Positions 59,901 through 64,000 of a stretch of 64,000 nt of DNA are shown one piece after another. The position numbers were made by a program, and so were the translations under genes. Source of the stretch: Spongilla lacustris (taxonomy: Eukaryota; Porifera; Demospongiae; Spongillida; Spongillidae); assembly GCA_949361645.1 (NCBI GenBank), contig OX442426.1, positions 2,600,673 to 2,664,672 on the forward strand. Direction: 5' to 3'. Numbering within the stretch: the first letter of the stretch is position 1; every line of letters starts with the position of its first letter. The notes under the pieces are model-generated. The model worked only from the letters and a program-made list of their open reading frames with translations, ran no database searches and was not told the DNA's origin.

Positions 59901-62401
59901 ATCTTTGATCACTATGCCAAAATTTCATTTGACTGATTCTGTACTACATGTACATCTGTATGTAAACGTTTTTAGTACTTGTCTGAGCTGCAACTGCATT
60001 TTAAAATGTACTATTGCAACCTGTGTGTACATGTATATGTGCACATAATTACATATACATATGTACATGTATGCATTTGTTTGTATTTGCTTCTAACTAT
60101 TCTGTTTTGACGACCTGTTGCCAGAGGTGGTGGTGAGATGATGACTCGTAGCCCTGTCATGGTGACCTTGTGTGAGGGACCAGAACATATTGCTGTGTTC
60201 AAGGACAGCAGTTTGGTCTACAAACTGACAGTTGAGGAGGATGTGAGTGTACATATAGTTGACAATGATGATATACATGTGTACATGTATACCCATATTG
60301 TTTTTCTGTAGCTAAAAAAGCTTCGAAGAGAGATTAAGGCCAGAATGAAGGCTAGTGTTAAGAATGGAAACACCATCAGTGAAGTTGTGAGTTTATTATC
60401 ATTTACATGTATATGTACATGTACTGTAGTAGTGCATGTACATTGCTGTAGATTTATATCTACAGTGTATGCATTTGATGTGTATTTTGCGCTATCTACA
60501 CTATACATCTGAGTCTGAACAGGTGATGTACATGTATTTAGGCTTTCAAAGTGTACATGTGTGCCATACATGTACTGTACATGTACATGTAAATTCCAGA
60601 ATCCCTTGTTTACACAATTGGATATTTGGAATACTGCATACCCAATTTTTTATATTAAATTTTCATATCTTGTTTACATTTAACTTTCATGAGCATGCTG
60701 GAGGATTTAGCAGTAACTTCATTTTACTGTTAGCAAGCATGTTTTCTTTGCATGCATTTGATCACCTTTACATGGAGAACACCATATTTTATTCTTCTGC
60801 CCAAACACATGTACAGGTTTCACAGCATTTATACATTTATTACTAGCATTGATTGTTGCACGTTTATTTTTACACCCATTGGTGCATATAATTCATTATA
60901 ACGAATAAAATGTTATTTGTACTTTATGATGGAAAAGTGGCAGTACAGCTGTTGAACACTAACAGGACTCATTGTGCCGTAGCAAAATACATAACATTAC
61001 TTCTTTGCACATTACTGTGTATTTCATTAACATGTATAGCACTTAATGTGTAGTGCTTTACATGTACATGTACATGTACGTAATGAGTTTTGTATGCTCC
61101 TTTACATGTATAGCCCATATCCTTGACCGTGTATGGACCTCAGCTAAAGAGAATGGTGTTGGTGGATCTTCCAGGCATCATTAGTGTGAGTTAACAGTGC
61201 CATCCACCCACAAGTTCACACTTGCACACGCTCGACTCACACTCGACTCACGCTTGACTCACTATCGACTCGTGCTTGACTCACTATCGACTCGTGCTTG
61301 ACTCGATCAAGTGTAAAAATGCCTGAACTCAATGCAAAACGGCTGGTTCATAATATATTTCCTATTAATAGCTTGAAACTAATGTAATTGTCTGTAGCTA
61401 CATGTATGCCGTAAATTGGTATTCGAGTGACGCTTGCAGTAGCGTTCGTATTGAGGGCTAATTGCACTCGAACACGACTCACACTCGACTTGCGCTCGAC
61501 TTGCAATATACATGCGTGCAAGTGTGAACTTGTGGGTGGACGGCACTGTATCATGTATTTGTACTGTGCACTGAATGATTTACATGTACATACATTCATA
61601 TTTAATATGTACTTTTTTAGCTATGTATGTTGTGCATGAGCTATAAAAAGATGCATGCATTGAAATCAGGTGTACATGTATGTACAGGCATTACTACAAA
61701 AATTCTTATAAATACACTTATAAGCGACACTATTATTACATACGGTAACCACGAATGTTGCTTATAACCAACAAAGCAACACATTGATGCTTACACAAAT
61801 GTAACTTCTCGCAAGGCATAGAAATAAAAACCAAACCAGAGATATAGCTACATGTAGTAGACAGTATGCGAACAGTCGAACGTGTGAGGACAGTTGGTAT
61901 GGTCGTATCCAGTGGGTTGTAGGGGTCTAAAGACAACTCATTTCAGGACAGTTTGCTGTGATTCAAAGTTGATCTTATACATGTGCATGTAGGCTGCACA
62001 ACGTCTGAGATTTTGTCACTATTGGTCCGAACAGTAAGTCCTGATGCTAATTAGGACAAAGCCTCTGAACCCCAAAAACCCCCATATGTCTCAACAATAA
62101 TGGGAATGCATTGCCATCCTAACTCAGAACACTTCTCATGTTCAATTGCCAAATTGTTCATTACATACATGTAGCTGTTTTGTACAACAATAACTTTCTT
62201 GAATCAGTTAACTGGTTGAGGCCCAACTTATGTACATGTATATGTAATTAGGCCGCTTATGTAGTCTTACTTTAGAATGAAAAGTACTGAACTTTCATGT
62301 TTGTGAATGTTCTGTGTTTTCCATTTATATTAATCTGTGGAGCAGACGGTTACTGCAGGGATGGCTACATCTACTAGAGAAGATATTATCCGTATCAGTA
62401 G
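50668..62401 (+). CDS. OPA1: OPA1/Mgm1 mitochondrial dynamin-like GTPase, 3' partial (9 exons visible)
   Basis: Exons: 50668-50937, 52605-52695, 54038-54267, 55919-56017, 56170-56246, 60125-60242, 60312-60386, 61114-61185, 62346-62401. Phases chain exactly (0,1,0,0,2,0,0,0,2) over 1088 nt. Order: Arg/Ser-rich mitochondrial presequence, membrane segment, coiled coil, then the dynamin GTPase with G1 GDQSSGKTS, the switch-I region EMMTRSPV, and G3 DLPG. The sequence and spacing, including [13 protein letters not shown], match OPA1 rather than cytosolic dynamins. Known role: inner-membrane fusion and crista maintenance in the intermembrane space. The G4 motif, stalk and GED must lie beyond the right edge. 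Confidence 0.93.
50950..51150. repeat. GC-rich short repeat in OPA1 intron 1
   Basis: GGGGCGTCGGAAGGGTAG ... GGGGGAGCGCTGCAAGCTCCCCCAC ... GGGGCGGAGCCCC, much more GC-rich than its surroundings. The GGGGGAGC/GCTCCCCC hairpin is shared with 3195-3222. Likely a short non-autonomous element. Confidence 0.5.
51151..52604. other. OPA1 intron 1; unidentified minus-strand ORF 51719-52132
   Basis: The 137-codon minus-strand frame ([16 protein letters not shown], then [18 protein letters not shown]) has a protein-like middle but is broken by a TACATG-repeat-encoded MYMYMY stretch. No family is recognised. A transposon or processed pseudogene remnant is possible. Confidence 0.3.
52605..52695 (+). CDS. 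OPA1: OPA1 exon 2
   Basis: Acceptor TTTTGTTCAG, donor TCAAG|GTATAT, phase 0 to 1. It encodes [20 protein letters not shown], the end of the membrane anchor and the start of the intermembrane-space segment. Confidence 0.85.
52696..54037. other. OPA1 intron 2
   Basis: ACATGT-type repeats. A protein-like but unidentified minus-strand stretch lies at about 53180-53450 ([20 protein letters not shown] in one frame). No host exon. Confidence 0.4.
54038..54267 (+). CDS. OPA1: OPA1 exon 3: coiled coil
   Basis: Acceptor ACTGTTATAG, donor CGGCAG|GTAAGT, phase 1 to 0. A Ser/Thr/Gly linker is followed by heptads ([20 protein letters not shown]) and [16 protein letters not shown]. This is the coiled coil before the GTPase. 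Confidence 0.9.
54268..55918. repeat. OPA1 intron 3, dense TGTACA/ACATGT repeats
   Basis: Many separate runs of one to five ACATGT hexamers, for example near 54350-54390, 54450-54470, 54790-54820 and 54910-54940. The frames rich in Met/Tyr/His/Val/Cys here come from the repeat. Confidence 0.85.
55919..56017 (+). CDS. OPA1: OPA1 exon 4
   Basis: Acceptor TTTGAACATAG, donor CACAA|GTGAGC, 33 codons. It encodes [19 protein letters not shown] and leads into the G domain. Confidence 0.9.
56170..56246 (+). CDS. OPA1: OPA1 exon 5: P-loop
   Basis: Encodes [20 protein letters not shown], which includes the G1 loop, then ARIFPR. The acceptor is GCATGTAG and the donor is CAAG|GTACATGTAC, so both splice sites overlap the intronic hexamer repeat. 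Confidence 0.93.
56247..56740. repeat. OPA1 intron 5, ACATGT repeat tracts
   Basis: Longest run near 56456-56510, with up to five consecutive hexamers. No gene. Confidence 0.8.
56745..57598. mobile_element. Relative of the 42-kb foldback element in OPA1 intron 5
   Basis: Ends AGAGGTGGAAC (56750-56760) and its complement GTTCCACCTCT (57580-57590). 56935-57085 is a diverged match to the right arm of the element at 41973-42772, in the order GGCGCGA, GTGCAC, GTAACG, ATTCGATGCAATTTGG (there ATTTGAAGCGATTTG). Confidence 0.5.
57599..60124. other. OPA1 intron 5, remainder
   Basis: ACATGT tracts, a C13 run at 58059-58071, and on the minus strand near 59100-58940 a piece reading [12 protein letters not shown] then [12 protein letters not shown]. 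This resembles the dimerisation end of hAT-type transposases (NA-x-VER-x-F). Too short for a firm call. Confidence 0.4.
60125..60242 (+). CDS. OPA1: OPA1 exon 6: switch I region
   Basis: Acceptor CCTGTTGCCAG, donor GAGGAT|GTGAGT, phase 2 to 0. It encodes [15 protein letters not shown], holding the switch-I Thr, and [14 protein letters not shown]. Confidence 0.93.
60312..60386 (+). CDS. OPA1: OPA1 exon 7
   Basis: Acceptor TTTCTGTAG after a 69-bp intron, donor GAAGTT|GTGAGT, 25 codons. It encodes [16 protein letters not shown], the charged helix between switch I and G3. Confidence 0.9.
60387..61113. other. OPA1 intron 7, ACATGT tracts only
   Basis: No gene. The acceptor TTTACATGTATAG at its end again overlaps the hexamer. 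Confidence 0.6.
61114..61185 (+). CDS. OPA1: OPA1 exon 8: G3 motif
   Basis: 24 codons, encoding [14 protein letters not shown] and [10 protein letters not shown] with the G3 DLPG. Donor ATTAGT|GTGAGT at 61186. Confidence 0.93.
61195..61548. mobile_element. Tc1/mariner-type MITE, copy 1
   Basis: 354 bp. The left end CAGTGCCATCCACCCACAAG pairs with the right end, whose complement reads CAGTGCCGTCCACCCACAAG. TA follows the right end; the left flank reads AA, a probable mutation. An internal direct repeat of CGACTCGTGCTTGACTCACT lies near 61265-61300. It begins 9 bp downstream of the exon 8 donor. Same family as 63605-63883. Confidence 0.88.
61549..62345. other. OPA1 intron 8, remainder
   Basis: ACATGT tracts, no gene. 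Confidence 0.6.
62346..62401 (+). CDS. OPA1: OPA1 exon 9
   Basis: Acceptor TCTGTGGAGCAG, donor AGTAG|GTATGT, phase 0 to 2. It encodes [18 protein letters not shown], matching the part that follows the G3 motif in OPA1. The next exon, with G4, is not found before 64000. Confidence 0.88.
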
Positions 62402-63604
62402 GTATGTGCACTGTATTATAATAATTGCTCTGTAATAAATGTACAGTAATGCTAAGGCAAAAAACGCGCGAGACGCTCACTTGACACACGTACATGTATA
62501 GTACCAGTCAGAAAAAAGTTCCTATGTTTCGCGTACGTAGTTTAATTATTGTGGCATAGCATTGTAGCATGACACATTACATGTACATGTAGCTATGGGT
62601 ACTGAGTTGTGAAGTTCCCGTAAACATACATGTAAGTGTGTTATTCGGGTAGTAGAATTTGGCCGCATTGTCGCGCGAATACTTGTACCAGCAACTGTGA
62701 AAGAATGATGCACGCCATATACATGTAATCATGGCAACACTGATATGCCTAGTCAGCGTAGAGACGTATTGCGCTGTGCGTCATAATCCTCTACCATTGC
62801 GTAATAATGTTGTACACTAATTACCATACGTGCCTAGCGTATCAACATAGAAAAAAAATGGTGGGAAACTTTTCTGATTGGTACTGTACAGTAGCGGCAG
62901 TCATAGTTCCCCTAAATTAACACAAAACTTGTCAATTGCTAGGCCTTCATTTGACATCACGGATTAATCTCAGTCAAAGCACTTTAAACTGACCAACAGA
63001 TGCCTGCTCAGCATGAAATGCTAAGCAGACACTGCCATATTTAGGGCCACATACATGTATGGCAAATTACTGGTAATCTAAGTGATGAGCCATGTTTTGT
63101 GTGATTCTCAGATTTCTTATTTTTCTGGTTCACCTCACTCAAGTACTCAGCTATGGGTACAGTATGATTAAATGTAGGATTTTCCTCTTCAAAGCTCTCA
63201 TCCTGTTGTACTCCCTCACTCTCTGGCATAGCAGTCGAACTTGTACTCGCTAGTGAGGAGAGGAATGGCCAATTTCTCAACAAACTCTTCATGCTTAGCA
63301 GTGCATGTGTGTGCATTGAAGTAACTGTATGCCTTGAAAGCATCAACCTCAATCATATCTACATGTACATGTACTATAGTACACAAGCACCTAAACCACC
63401 AGTCAACTGTGCGTTCCAATGTAAGGCCATCCTGCCTGAGGTGATTGTGCACATCTACATGTATGGCACATGCTGCTTCAAAGTAAGATTTTATCATTTG
63501 GGTTCATGGAACTGTACGGATCATTTTCTCACTCAATCAAGTTTCTGGATTATTCCTCCATCAATTCCATCATCTGATGGTCATCCACTGGCAAGGTACA
63601 TGTA
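62402..63604. other. OPA1 intron 9
   Basis: No exon recognised. ACATGT tracts and short frames on both strands only. Confidence 0.5.
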
Positions 63605-63883
63605 CAGTGCTGTCCACCCACAAGTTCACACTCGTGTGCGCTCAACACGCGCGCGACTCGATCGAGTGCAATAATGACTCGCGTGCCTTAACTCAATGCA
63701 AAACTGCTGGAACAAAAACAATTACTATAAATAGCTTGAAACTAACGTAATCATCTGTAGCAATGCCGTAAATCGATATTTGAGTGACGCTCGCAACAGC
63801 GTTAGTATCGAGGGCTAATTGCACTCGCGCGCGACACGCAATACACTCGCGTGCGAGTGTGAACATGTGGGTGGACGGCACTG
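63605..63883. mobile_element. Tc1/mariner-type MITE, copy 2
   Basis: 279 bp. Ends CAGTGCTGTCCACCCACAAG and, reversed on the right, CAGTGCCGTCCACCCACATG. TA flanks both sides (63603-63604 and 63884-63885). It is closely similar to copy 1 but lacks the expanded internal repeat. No transposase. Confidence 0.92.
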
Positions 63884-64000
63884 TACATTAATAGAATCTT
63901 CTTTGGTACATCGGCTGTTCCTGGCTCATTCCAAGCATGTCCATACATGTATATCTTGTATGAATGCTCTCCAATACTTTTCGTTGTTTGAACTGTCTTT

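Noticed and set aside
63480..63600. Possible OPA1 exon with G4 motif
   Set aside because: No TKxD-type sequence and no phase-2 acceptor that continues the frame.

Overview
This is a eukaryotic, animal-type window. Spliced genes have consensus GT/AG introns of two size classes: 50-57 bp, and many kilobases filled with transposons. I infer a sponge or other early-branching metazoan. The reasons are a Roc-COR/Death/ZU5 receptor-like gene, an intronless beta-helix plus multi-pass membrane protein of a type expanded in sponges, and very high loads of MITEs and homopolymer C tracts. The species cannot be fixed from this sequence.

Layout: (1) 1-23194, plus strand: the 3' part of a multi-exon Roc-COR gene. 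Ten visible exons join with fully consistent phases into one 1270-codon frame: Roc GTPase end, COR, CARD-like death fold, duplicated Lys-rich linker exons, Death domain, ZU5, UPA-like region, Gly/Ser/Pro linker, second Death-like domain, stop. Its introns hold LINE fragments, a complete but decayed Ty3-type LTR retrotransposon (6241-11746, minus strand) that itself carries a hAT-type MITE, two minisatellites, an AC microsatellite and a C-rich element.

(2) 23195-38070: about 15 kb without a convincing host gene. It holds an approximately 1-kb TIR element, a retrotransposon remnant with an integrase C-terminus followed by an OTU protease-like domain (28620-29448), a LINE 3' end, a 227-bp hairpin and a TIR/TAA element. 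(3) 38071-41379, minus strand: one intact intronless gene for a secreted-type beta-helix ectodomain, Cys-rich neck and about eight membrane segments. (4) 41380-50667: intergenic, with an 800-bp foldback element, a duplicated segment and degenerate repeats. (5) 50668 to beyond the right edge, plus strand: the 5' part of OPA1, the mitochondrial inner-membrane dynamin. Nine exons run from the targeting peptide through the G1, G2 and G3 region of the GTPase. Its introns are saturated with the self-complementary hexamer TGTACA/ACATGT and contain two Tc1/mariner-type MITEs and a relative of the foldback element.

The three host genes have no evident functional link. The first is probably a death-fold signalling or immune scaffold, the second an adhesion or receptor protein, and the third a housekeeping mitochondrial fusion GTPase.
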